Assembly (NCBI RefSeq): GCF_026151205.1
Contig: NC_087083.1
Span: 3,238,536 to 3,302,535, forward strand
DNA length: 64,000 nt
Direction: 5' to 3'
Source: Bolinopsis microptera
Lineage: Eukaryota; Ctenophora; Tentaculata; Lobata; Bolinopsidae
Positions 20,335 to 31,205 of the stretch are shown here, one piece after another; position 1 is the first letter of the stretch, and each line of letters begins with the position of its first letter. The translations under genes and the position numbers were made by a program. Below the pieces are notes generated by a model that saw nothing but the letters and a program-made list of their open reading frames with translations, was not told the origin of the DNA and did no database searches.

Positions 20335-22200
20335 TATGGAATTATGCACAATGTCTGGGAAAAAATTGGTGACAAGCAGTTTTGTGCAGTTTTGTGTTGT
20401 CCATAGTGTCAGGAACCACCCCAAAAAAATTCCAGTCTGGATCTGATGGGGAAAAAATGTTGAAAAACTAGTAACTATCGTAAGAAAGACACCACGGAAT
20501 CCGATAGGCGGTGCAAAATGACCGAAATAGTGACATTATGTGGGGCGAATCAGTGAGCATCCCCGCCGGGGCGATCGCATCTTTAGTAGGGATTGGCTGG
20601 CAGTATCCTTCAGAACTCATTTCCCATCCATAATGTAGTGGATTTAGACTTGCAGTGTCGAGTGTCACCCATTCATGGTACTGGAGATAAGATCTTAGTT
20701 CTTAATATGTGTTCAGTTGCAGAGGATGTTGCTGGCGGTAACCTTGATGGGTTGAGTTTTTCATGCTATCATTCTACTGTAGCTGACCTTACTAAAGAAG
20801 TAAAGAAGACAGTGAGGGTGAACGAAAAAGACTTCTTTTTATAATCGGCTTGTCTTTGCATCGGAACGAGAGTCTACATTGGAGGACAGTTACAATATGA
20901 GCTCACTGCAATGCTGATGAATCTATTTAACAATGAACAAATGATGAGAAAGGCAAATAAGGCATACCTCTAGGATTTTGTTGGCTGTACTGTGACAAAG
21001 AGCAACCCATCCTACCCATTAATAATTGATGGTGGATGGCTTCTCCACCAGGTCACCTCATCCACACTCCACAGGCTTTGAAACATTCGGCGACGTAGGT
21101 AACAAATACCTCAAGCTAGTTCTGGAATCCGAAATATTCCCAATCAACGAATGATCATAAGCATCGGCGAAGAATGAAGGCATATTATTATTGCTCTGAT
21201 ATAGCTATAAAAAGCACTACCATGTGCACAGTCCCGATGAATAAACTGTTCAGCAACTCAAAGAACAATTATGAGCTTATAAAGCTTCTGTCCGACGTTT
21301 TTACAGAACATGGAATTGAAGTACATGTAGTTACTGATGATGCTGATACCATGGTAGCTAGTAAAGCTTTGAACTTGTCCTTGAACGAAGATGTTGAGAT
21401 AAAAGCAGAGGATACTGATATACTTTACCTCCTTATTCATCATTTTAATTTTAGTTAGAATCACAATGAAATTGAAATTGTAATGACGACGAGAAACGGT
21501 TCGCACTCGATCAGTGAAATTGACAGCTTCTCAGGCTGTGAAACGGTCAGCAGCTGTATACATGGCTTTGGTAAAGTTTATTTTCAAGAAGAGGGTAATT
21601 TAGCATCATTACTGTGAGAGTTTCAACAAATTAAGTTATTGCGACTGGCCTCTCCTTGTTTCAATGTATCTATATATAAAAGCAAGGCATTTAAAACTGT
21701 TAGATCTCTCAGCTACAGTAGAATGATAGCAAAGAAAAACCTCAACCCATCAAGGTTACCGCCAGCAACATCTTCTGCAACTGAGCACTTATCAAGATCT
21801 TATCTCTAGTACCACAGATGGGCGACACTCGACACTACGATTGCTCCGACGGGGATGCTTAACCTGATCATTTACTAACTGCTCTGTGGAAGCTGAAAAC
21901 CCTTGTCAGTACTTCCTGTAGCTGCCGGAAGTATGGCCTTAAAAGTCTCCCTACCTGTGGTCAATGTAATGGTTTAACAAGACGATTCAGGAGAAACAAA
22001 CAATTCGGAGGAAATAGCATAATCACAAAATGCGCGATCCTTAGGCTGAGTTAGGCGCCTGCAGAAAATTTGCTTTAACTTTTTTCCCCGTCAGCTCCAG
22101 ATTGGAACTCTTTTGGGGTGGTTCCTGACACTATGGACAACACATTCCTGTAGAAAACTGCCTGTCGCAAATTTTTCCCAGACATTGTGTATAATTCCCT
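20335..22200. repeat. Spacer of a large palindrome, with inverted arms
   Basis: The region between the two facing copies of the receptor fragment is itself palindromic. 20340-20460 (GTGTCAGGAACCACCCCAAA) is the reverse complement of 22080-22200, and 20550-20800 (GATGTTGCTGGCGGTAACCT) of 21700-21880. The unpaired centre is about 20850-21690. The whole arrangement is an inverted duplication of about 16.33-20.85 kb (minus the LINE) against 21.69-23.05 kb. Confidence 0.8.
20790..21458 (+). pseudogene. Degenerate multicopy ORF with PIN/NYN-like acidic motif
   Basis: Scattered frames contain ASERESTLED, LQYELTAML, LIIDGGWLLHQV and, in the longest piece (21174-21458), ELIKLLSDVFTEHGIEVHV then DDADTMVASKA and EDTDILYLLIHH. 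This order recalls a multicopy protein found in many invertebrate genomes, with a C-terminal acidic, PIN/NYN-nuclease-like fold (DADT...EDTD). Several frameshifts and stops make it a pseudogene. It sits in the unpaired centre of the palindrome. The family link is from memory and moderate in confidence. Confidence 0.45.
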
Positions 22201-22237
22201 AACTAATTATTGATATTATAATTATTAAAAATTGTAC

Positions 22238-22546
22238 CTGCGTGATCACTTCTGAGATCTAGATTGTTCTCTCCTAGCTCAACTTTTAGAGGTTTACCGT
22301 ACTCAATCGGTGTTACTGTTAGTTTTATTGAGATATTTACACCGATTCCTTCCAGGGTCATCATATAAACAGTTTCATTTTGTATCACTCGCCGGATATC
22401 TTCTACATCGTCCAGTTGACAAACAGCAGGTGATGGCACTGGACTCTCTTTCCACGCACGAGATCCATCCGAGAAGAATCTAGATCCATCCGAGAACCTT
22501 ATACCAGCTTCAGGAACAGGTACAAAGGCATTCTGAGTTTTCAGTT
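22238..22546 (-). CDS. Adhesion GPCR 5' copy 3, exon 2
   Basis: Inverted copy with acceptor TTTCAG at 22550-22547 and donor CAG|GTACAA. It is 309 bp and open in frame, with the same LKTQNAFVPVPEAGI start and PSPAVCQLDDVEDI block. It carries a 7-codon tandem duplication (FSDGSRFFSDGSR) not present in the other two copies. Phase 1 at both ends is kept. No exon 3 is present downstream. Confidence 0.65.
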
Positions 22547-22773
22547 CTGAAAAGTAATATAACTTAACTTGTACCTAGTTACACTAGTATAGTACACGTA
22601 GCAATGTACACAACACTTCATAATACATTAACGAATACAGATCTACACAGTTCATTCTTCAGATATAAGTGTTAGTTAAATCAAATCATTGAACTTTCAT
22701 CAATGAGGTACGTAACTAAAAGCAAATCAATCTATACTTATTATTCTGTAAAACTTAGAATCGTCCAACTTAC

Positions 22774-22852
22774 TGTAAGTGTAATCAGACGCACAAACTT
22801 GTCCTAGAATCCAGAGCAAACTGTGGGCTACTAGAATTTTCCAAACTAGCAT
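22774..22852 (-). CDS. Adhesion GPCR 5' copy 3, exon 1 (signal peptide)
   Basis: Begins MLVWKILVAHSLLWILGQ on the minus strand and ends with donor A|GTAAGT in phase 1. The 227-bp intron to exon 2 has the uninterrupted LINE target site (ACACTTATATCTGAAG in sense), which proves that the LINE in copy 1 arrived after the duplication. All coding and splice features are intact. Confidence 0.7.
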
Positions 22853-23400
22853 GCCATAGCCTATGAATAATTAACGTTATTAAAAGGAACGTATTTTTAC
22901 TTGATAATAAGTCTCACGAGAAAGATAAACCACGTGCAAAGCTGTGGACGATGTGACTATATTTGGTATTGTCACTCAAATATGGGACACTCCTTTATAA
23001 CTAATACCATTAAGTGCATAATGCGTATTTACCATAACAACAATAAAGTATTAGTAACCATTAGCAGGAACCCGTAGGGATTTCAAAGGATTTCAAGGAT
23101 TTCAAAATAAAATGATCATTACAATAAACATTGTGTCGGATCTAAATTAAAAAAAATAAAGATAAAATGAAAGTCAAAAACGAAAAAACCGAAACCTGTC
23201 CTGAAAAATGCACGGTTGACGGTTATAGTCTAAAGAGTTTAAAAACCGAGCTATTCTAAAAAGGAATGTTCATGACGCGAACAACCAGTCCTTTGTGTCC
23301 ATGCCTAAAATCCACACATAAATTCCACACTAAATCAAAAGTGTGAAACGCACACGAAAAATAACACACTGTCGGATCCACGCATGTTGAGTCCGCGTGA
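22853..23400. other. Inverted copy of the gene's 5' flank, then LINE 3' end
   Basis: To about 23050 this is the reverse complement of the flank at 16.33-16.54 kb. At 23066-23110 the sequence GCAGGAACCCGTAGGG is followed by three GGATTTCAA-type units, which may be the short tandem tail of the minus-strand LINE that begins at 23402. Confidence 0.6.
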
Positions 23401-23401
23401 G

Positions 23402-25833
23402 TCATGTTGTTAGTCCTTCCTTTTCTTTTCTGTCACTCGGGGGGAACCTCCGCTTGTTCACTTTACTCAAGAATCTGGCAGTTTCTCTGATCAATAGGAT
23501 ATCCTTGAAGAGGTCGGCAAAGGTCTCCGCTCCAGAGGTGATCATGGTTTTCGCCTGCTGACCTATGTTTCGCCTCAGGTCGTCGTAAAGCGAACAATCC
23601 GTGAGAACGTGTTTCTCATCTTCAATGATCGGCTCAAACATTGGTAGTTCGGCCAGTATACCGACAGCTTCAAGGTCTGATGAAGAACAGTGCTTACAAA
23701 TGCGACTGAGCGGATTTTCACGGTTGATGGCGTATCTACCGGTCTCGATGTTGAACTTATGAGCACTCATTCTGAACTGTGCCAGCCGCTTCACCTCTTC
23801 TCCACTGAGCTGCAGGTTCAGGTACGCTTCAGCTGTAAATTCACTTTTGATAGTGTTGTAGAAACTGAGCTTCCGGTTGTTTTGCCGCTCCTCGTTCCAA
23901 CAGTTAATGAAAGTACTACGTAGTGCTGTTTTGAATTGGTTGGGGTAGGTCAACCTGCGAGATGATACTGACTGAAGGCTTTGTCGGAGATCTTCTATAC
24001 CTTTGTACCATGGCAGATTGAGTGTGCGTTGTTCTATGAACGCCTGTCTGGCTAGACTTGTGCAACCAGCTCTGTCCATTTGCTCAAGTCGGTTGAAATA
24101 CCCAAATACTTGCTTTGATGCCTTTATCACTAGGGGGCAGCGGCCTGTATCACCCCATACACTCGCATTTGAGGTTTTTCTGCCCACTCCTAAGGTCCAC
24201 TTGAGGAATGAGAGATGAAGCTTTTCGAGAGGATCTCTTGCAGTCTCCTTCAGGAGAGATTTGGTGTTGATATTATCTTGATAGTTTCTGACAAAGAGAG
24301 TCTCTGGGAGCCACACCTGACATCCGTATGTCACAATCGGTACCACAAGCGCGTCGAATAGCTTGAATACGATTGTTCGCCTGAAGTGTCTTAAGTCAAT
24401 ACTGCTTTTTAGCGCGAAGTAGCTTCTGAGACCTTTTGCTTCAGTTTGTTCTGTGCTACTGCTGAAGAACCGTTGAGGGTAAAGGTTATCCCGAGGTAGC
24501 AATATTCTCGAACTGATGTGATGTTGGTTTCGCCGAGTTGGAATGTCAGGCTCTCTTTAAGGAGCCTCCCGGAACGGTTGAACACCATCACTGCCGTTTT
24601 TCCGATGTTAACGGTTAGTCCCCATTCGATACAGTAACTGTGTAAAACGTTTAGAAGTTTCTGTAGTCCAATATGATCAAGGGCAAGAAGTATAAGATCA
24701 TCAGCCCAGAGGAGATGAGTGATATTAACATTATTCAGTTCAGGGACGTTGACTTCCTCAGCGTTATCCAGATCTAGGGAGAGTTGGTGGATGAAACACT
24801 TGAACAGCTCAGGAGACATCGGGTGACCTTGCTCAGTCCCACAGTGAATGTCGATTGTCTCTGACAATCTGTTCAACAGTTTGATTTTTGCTGAGGAATG
24901 TGAATACATCTGCTCGATACATTGAAAGTATCGACCTCTTACTCCTAGCTCCCAGAGTTTATAGAGCATGGCATCTCGGCACACAGAGTCGAACGCCTTC
25001 GCGTAGTCGACGAAGCATCCATATAGCCTCTTTTTCCGTTGCGTTACATACTTTTGGATGCAAGTTGAGAGTGTTAGTATGTGGTCACTCGTCTGTGCTT
25101 TTTTTACAGAACCCTAGCTGGTTTATGGTGTCTGGACAGTTCAGTGACCGGAATGTGAGTAGGCGCTGTAATAAAATAGTTGAAAACAGCTTCCCAACAT
25201 TGCTCGCCACGGCTATCGCCCGGTAGTTGTTCGGATCGTATACACTCCCCTTTTTGTGCAAGGGGGTAACTAGAGAGGTCGTCCATGGATACTCCCCGAG
25301 TTTCAAACAGTGGTTGAACAGGTTAAGAACAGCTGACAGCATTGGTTCATCTGACGAAATGAGGAACTCATTCAGGATTTTATCTTCGGCGATGGCTTTC
25401 CCTTTCTTAAGGCCTTTGATGGCGGTCCGAAGTTCCTCTATTTCGATATCTTTGTCCAGAACTTCCACGAGTTCATGAACACGAAGTTCAGTCTTTCTGC
25501 GTTCCGTGAAGTCAGCAGTTTCTTCATTCGGGGGGGAAGGTTTTGAGTACAGCTCTTTGAAGAATTTACAGAAGTTCATCATATCGAAAACGTCCAGCTT
25601 TGTGCCATTTGAGGAGAAGCTTTTAAGTTTCTTAAAGCAGTTTATGTCGCGCCCCTCGTCAACATCACGACAAAGAGATTCCACGAACTTGGCCTTCTTC
25701 TGTCTCACGAGCTTTCGATATTCGCGGCGTTTGTTGTAGTAGCTGTCTCTCAGTTCTTTATCAAGAGGACTTTTACCGTATGTTTTAGCTAATCGATTTA
25801 GTTCACGTTTTTCGATGATGCAGTTTTTCGGTG
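23402..25833 (-). pseudogene. LINE reverse transcriptase, 5'-truncated and frameshifted
   Basis: Reading from 25833 down: an RT N-terminal region (LKKGKAIAEDKILNE, TPLHKKG, NNYRAIAVAS), a frameshift near 25090, the catalytic FVDYAKAFDSV, CGTEQGHPMSPELF and LLWADDLIL, a second frameshift near 24420, then the C-terminal domain with ICKHCSSSD and DEKHVLTDCSLYDD. The endonuclease is missing. The apparent start codon region (MTPLYGYT) comes from the adjoining repeat R. RT features fit a CR1/L2-like LINE. Same family as the fragments at 13580-14623 and 43130-43356. Confidence 0.75.
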
Positions 25834-26150
25834 ATGCACCCGTATAACCATAAAGTGGTGTCAAGACTCAAGAGACTAAATAATTATACCTATTTAATTC
25901 GCGTTTTTGACACCACTTGGGGGTCCAAATTTTGGGCTCTAAAACTTCTATTACTTGGCCAATTTTTTATTTTTTCATGCTGATTTGGAGGCCATTAAAG
26001 CATTTGGCCCAGTCAAAGAAGTTTCAGTTTTATATCTTTTACGGTTTTTACGGAACGTCGTGTTAAAGTTGATGCCGTGGAGTCAGTAAAATGGACAATG
26101 GTACATATATATCAGTAAATATATCGTCTCGCTTTATTTATACAAGATAT
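25834..26150 (+). repeat. Dispersed repeat R, copy 2
   Basis: Same repeat as at 14625-14890 (reverse) and 43055-43980. It starts within CCGTATAACC, contains TGGTGTCAA and its reverse complement TTGACACCA 60 bp later, then TTGGGGGTCCAAATTTTGGG, and extends to a segment CTCGCTTTATTTATACAAG also found near 44000. Confidence 0.7.
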
Positions 26151-26279
26151 ACATAGTAAGATAGCAACAATACAGGAACCGTCCAACATGCAAACTATGT
26201 ATATTCACGATTGCGAACCGTAAAAAACGATCGCCGAAAACTGTACGTATATATTAAGGAGCAGGGCCCTATAGATTAC

Positions 26280-26460
26280 TGTCACGAGTAACCATGAGTA
26301 ACCACTGTCACGAGTATCCATTAGTAACCACTGTCACAAGTAAGCATTAGTAACCACTGTCACGAGTAACCATTAGTAACCACTGTCACGAGTAACCATT
26401 AGTAACTACTGTCAGTGTCACAAGTAACCATTAGTAACCACTATCACGAGTAATAAATAA
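26280..26460 (+). repeat. 24-26-bp minisatellite (inverted counterpart at 49.2-49.46 kb)
   Basis: About seven units of the type CTGTCACGAGTAACCATTAG. The reverse complement of the same unit forms an array at 49300-49460. A single related piece (AGTAACCATTAGCAGG) lies at 23052. Confidence 0.85.
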
Positions 26461-26591
26461 TAATGAGTAACCACAATCAATTACTTCTGATTACCTCACT
26501 AGCAACAAATTAAATTAAACAAAACTACTCGATTAAAACCAAAAAGGCTGTCGCAATGACGGTCAGGCAAACAAATAAAACAAAATCAGTT

Positions 26592-28363
26592 TGACAATCC
26601 TGTGTAATCCTGTGTAATCCTGTGTAATCCTGTGTAATCCTGTGTAATCCTGTGTAATCCTGTGTAATCCTGTGTAATCCTGTGTAATCCTGTGTAATCC
26701 TGTGTAGCTCTGTGTAATCCTGTGTAATCCCGTTTAATCCTGTGTAATCCTGTGTAATCCTGTGTAATCCTGTGTAATCCTGTGTAATCCTGTGTAATCC
26801 TGTGTAATCCTGTGTAATCCTGTGTAATCCTTTGTAATCCTGTGTAATCCTGTGTAATCCTGTGTAATCCTGTGTAATCCTGTGTAATCCAGTGTAATCC
26901 TGTGTAATCCTGTGTAATCCTGTGTAATCCTGTGTAATCCTGTGTAATCCTTTGTAATCCTGTGTAATCCTGTGTAATCCTGTGTAATCCCGTTTAATCC
27001 TGTGTAATCCTGTGTAATCCTGTGTAATCCTGTGTAATCCTGTGTAATCCTGTGTAATCCTGTGTAATCCTGTGTAATCCTGTGTAATCCAGTGTACTCC
27101 TGTGTAATCCTGTGTAATCCTGTGTAATCCTGTGTAATCCTGTGTAATCCTGTGTAATCCTTTGTAATCCTGTGTAATCCTGTGTAATCCTGTGTAATCC
27201 CGTTTAATCCTGTGTAATCCTGTGTAATCCTTTGTAATCCTGTGTAATCCTGTGTAATCCTGTGTAATCCTGTGTAATCCTGTGTAATCCTGTGTAATCC
27301 CGTTTAATCCTGTGTAATCTTGTGTAATCCTGTGTAATCCTGTGTAGCTCTGTGTAATCCTGTGTAATCCTGTGTAATCCTGTGTAATCCTGTGTAATCC
27401 TGTGTAATCCTGTGTAATCCTGTGTAATCCTGTGTAATCCTGTGTAATCCTGTGTAATCCTGTGTAATCCAGTGTAATCCTGTGTAATCCAGTGTAATCC
27501 TGTGTAATCCTGTGTAATCCTGTGTAATCCTGTGTAATCCAGTGTAATCCTGTGTAATCCTGTGTAATCCTGTGTAATCCTTTGTAATCCTGTGTAATCC
27601 TGTGTAATCCTGTGTAATCCCGTTTAATCCTGTGTAATCCTGTGTAATCCTGTGTAATCCTGTGTAATCCTGTGTAATCCAGTGTACTCCTGTGTAATCC
27701 TGTGTAATCCTGTGTAATCCTGTGTAATCCTGTGTAATCCTGTGTAATCCTTTGTAATCCTGTGTAATCCTGTGTAATCCTGTGTAATCCCGTTTAATCC
27801 TGTGTAATCCTGTGTAATCCTTTGTAATCCTGTGTAATCCTGTGTAATCCTGTGTAATCCTGTGTAATCCTGTGTAATCCTGTGTAATCCTGTGTAATCC
27901 TGTGTAATCCTGTGTAATCCTGTGTAATCCTGTGTAATCCTGTGTAATCCTGTGTAATCCTGTGTAATCCTGTGTAATCCTTTGTAATCCTGTGTAATCC
28001 TGTGTAATCCTGTGTAATCCCGTTTAATCCTGTGTAATCCTGTGTAATCCTGTGTAATCCTGTGTAATCCTGTGTAATCCTGTGTAATCCTGTGTAATCC
28101 TGTGTAATCCTGTGTAATCCAGTGTACTCCTGTGTAATCCTGTGTAATCCTGTGTAATCCTGTGTAATCCTGTGTAATCCTGTGTAATCCTTTGTAATCC
28201 TGTGTAATCCTGTGTAATCCTGTGTAATCCCGTTTAATCCTGTGTAATCCTGTGTAATCCTTTGTAATCCTGTGTAATCCTGTGTAATCCTGTGTAATCC
28301 TGTGTAATCCTGTGTAATCCTGTGTAATCCCGTTTAATCCTGTGTAATCTTGTGTAATCCTGT
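26592..28363 (+). repeat. 10-bp satellite (TGTGTAATCC) with higher-order structure
   Basis: About 177 units of TGTGTAATCC in strict 10-bp phase. Variants recur in fixed order: TTTGTAATCC is followed 40 bp later by CGTTTAATCC six times (26951, 27161, 27581, 27751, 27981, 28191). A longer module starting AGTGTACTCC occurs at 27091, 27681 and 28121. So amplification happened in blocks as well as by single units. No gene inside. Confidence 0.95.
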
Positions 28364-29140
28364 TAATTAGATTAAGTTGGTCATCTCACATAAAAGCTTT
28401 AAAGTGTAAAATGGCATACTGTACAAAATTAAATTATACATTCCCTCAGAAGTTAGAACTCAAATCTACCACAGTTTTATTCAGTTTTATTCCTTGGTCT
28501 GGTCCAAGACCAAAATCGAGTGCTTATTCCGTCAACGAAAGAAAGGTATTAGAGCCGTAATGCAAGGATTTGTGAATTATTTTTATAATGATGGGACATT
28601 TCCTATAACTGACACCAAATCTTTTTTCAGCAGCCATTCAATCTTAACCATACACATCATAATCTTATTTTATTCACTAATTTTTACAAATAAAATTTTC
28701 TATTTCTCCAATCAGCTCCCTCCAATAGTTGCAAAAACTATTTACGAATATATGCTGTCTCAAAACTCAGAAGTTATCACTGAGGCTAACTTACTAACTG
28801 TGAATGGTTCAATGACTGCAATACCGCCACACATAGAAATTCGATATTCTTCAACGGCCCACTCCTATTTGTAGACGCATCGATAGACGAAGCTTCCAAT
28901 TCACTGTCATGCCAATAGCTGAAGGCGTTCAAATCACTATGCAAGAGAACAGTACTAAGGATGCAGAAGGGGGTTAATAATGTAAATGAGCTTGGTCCAC
29001 GAGTAAAATTTCTCATCCACGAAATGAGCGGCCTCCGTACGTAGGTCCAATAGAAATAGAGATTCGTAATTGTTTTTGCTGCTAATTGGCTAAATCCAGC
29101 GTCCAGAATTGAGTTTCAAATTTGTTTTTTAATTCCTAAT
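28364..29140. other. Non-coding, AT-rich
   Basis: Contains a small hairpin TTGGTCT..AGACCAA near 28494 and one open frame (28494-28874) of AT-rich composition that resembles no protein I know. No supported gene. Confidence 0.4.
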
Positions 29141-29412
29141 TCAAGGACAAAAGAAAATCGCGATTATTTAGACCAAAAATTACGGCGCCACGACAAGCCA
29201 AACTAGAAATAGTCGCGGCAAAATGGCGGCAAATTTGCGCAAAAGATAACGTATTTGTAGAGCTAAATTAGTTAATTAGATATCATAATCACACTGAAGT
29301 AGCAAAAAAAAGAATCACTCATCGGACTACTGGGATATACTAATCTTACGGCTGGATATTGAAATGAAGAGGAGTAATATTATTGTATTGTGCCGGCCAC
29401 ACTTCTACACTG

Positions 29413-29553
29413 CAGGGACAAAAGGATTATTTTGGCCAAAAATCGCGATACCGCAAAATTTAACAGGCTATACATTAAACTACACATAAAATTTGTCGCA
29501 AATAATGGGAAAAATCGCGATTCCGTATATGCCGCGATTTCCTTTTGTCCCTG
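29413..29553. mobile_element. 141-bp MITE with CAGGGACAAAAGGA terminal inverted repeats
   Basis: Ends are CAGGGACAAAAGGA and its exact reverse complement. Flanks TTCTACAC (left, two bases before) and TTCTACAG (right) suggest an 8-bp target duplication as in hAT elements. Inner sequences (AAATCGCGAT) are also partly inverted. Related starts (GGACAAAAGAAAATCGCGAT at 29143; AGACAAAAGAAAATCATG at 30391) look like fragments of the same family. Confidence 0.65.
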
Positions 29554-29934
29554 TTCTACAGGCTAGAAATCTCTTGGAACAGTAAACAAAATATTGATTT
29601 CATTACAAAAATAAACTCGCTATTCCATTTTGAGACGGTACTACTCTATCGCAGATTTGGTTTATAATCCAGCATTATGATGAGGAGATACAGTTATTAT
29701 CTCAATTCTCATAATCACGTGATAGTAGCTGGCAGAGTCGCGGGGTCGAGAGAGGCTAGCTTCTTAGTGAGATGAAATTCAGATTATATACGACTATCCT
29801 ATTCCTACGTAATTAGTCTGGTAACAATATTTTGTTGAGTAGACTGAGAAAAACCATGATTTAAGATTGGTGAGGCTAGCAAAGAAGTTGATTTAAACAG
29901 AATCGCAAAAATACCCCGAATGATGATATCTTTA
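29554..29934. other. Non-coding
   Basis: AT-rich sequence without gene or repeat structure that I can recognise. Confidence 0.4.
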
Positions 29935-30118
29935 AAAACCAAATCCTAAAACTCGGTAAATCGGACCGTCGCCAGTGTCTTCTTTTTCTAAACAAAAAAT
30001 AAATGATATCAATTTGAATTATCGTTCTCGAATGTAAAATGATACCGAGAATGACATCGCTCACCACTGCCACTAGGGAGTGGCGACGGTTCACTTTACC
30101 AATTTTGGGATTTTAGTA
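29935..30118. mobile_element. Foldback MITE related to the perfect palindrome at 34466
   Basis: Ends are imperfect inverted repeats (TCCTAAAACTCGGTAAATCG on the left; TCCCAAAATTGGTAAAGTG on the reverse strand at right), each followed by ACCGTCGCCA. The inner segment GATACCGAGAATGA is shared with the 34.5-kb element. A degenerate older relative of that family. Confidence 0.55.
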
Positions 30119-30649
30119 AAGGGATCAGGGAGGGAGGCCGGGGAGGGAGAAAGTTTCCGGTAATAGAACCTTACCTGGGGAGTAGTGAGTCCCAAGGCTA
30201 TCATGTTCATAAAAATATGAAATTCGGCGAATAGAGATTAAGAGATTCAGCGGATTGACAGGCTGAGCGTCACCCAGTCTAGTAAAGAACCACCATGATT
30301 TATAAATCAGTGAGTTTGTGGAAAATTAACATCAGACCATTGATAACAAAATAATCTATAATCATAATTCATATCTGAATCTCGATTAAAGACAAAAGAA
30401 AATCATGCTAATTTAGGCCAAAAATTGAGTGGTTAACTTTATGTCTAATAGTAGTGGTCAAATGAATGTCTAGTAAGAATGTAGTAAGTAATAGCCAGTA
30501 TACAGTGCACAGTACACTATTGCTGGCTTCCCAACCTATCACCAATATTTTAATATTCCAAACAACTATTCATGTACGGGCATCACCCGTTACAGCGTTG
30601 ATACTGAAAACTCACCGAATTACCCACAAGTGGTGCCCTCAGTACAGGT
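30119..30649. other. Non-coding
   Basis: AT-rich sequence with a further fragment of the AGACAAAAGAAAATC family near 30391. No gene supported. Confidence 0.4.
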
Positions 30650-31205
30650 GATTTTGTCGCTGCCCCTCAGTAGGAACCCCTCTTCACATGACATTGTCAG
30701 CACTGTTCCTGCTTCTACCGGGAATGTTGCATTTGTTGTGAGCTGACGTTCTGTGTTGTTGAATCACCAGATTCTTTGGTAAAAGCGTCATTATTCTGTG
30801 AGCGCAACGGTGACTAAGTTACTATGACAACTGATCTGTAGAAACCACTTGTAGTAGGGCGCAGGTTTAGTGTCTGTTTGGTTGATATGGCTAGTAAATA
30901 TTACTCAACACTTGGGTCAAGCTATTGTCCATTCTTTAAATAATTTGTAAAATTTAATAAAATAAATTGTGGTATTCTGTTGATCTTATAAAATCAAGTT
31001 TGTTGTTTTCGGTTTTATCTTTAACGTTAAAAAGGAAATCCTACGGCGAACAAAAATTAACATCTATAGGTATAACAGTGTATGAGTATAACAATTTTAT
31101 CAGATTTCAGAATCCGGTTGAATATCAGTTTCATTTACAGATACAAATTTTATGAAGTTTATTTTTTCACAGACCTTTTATTGTACAATTGTACAACAAT
31201 ATTTT
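30650..31205 (+). repeat. Dispersed repeat, copy 2 (first copy at 1050)
   Basis: Begins at the same base as the 1050 copy and stays similar to about 31205. Here it is preceded by unrelated sequence rather than by the 11-bp minisatellite, which fixes the left boundary of the repeat independently. Confidence 0.75.

Noticed and set aside
26592-28363. Could the regular 10-bp array be a CRISPR array?
   Set aside because: No spacer sequences; units are directly adjacent, and the window is eukaryotic.
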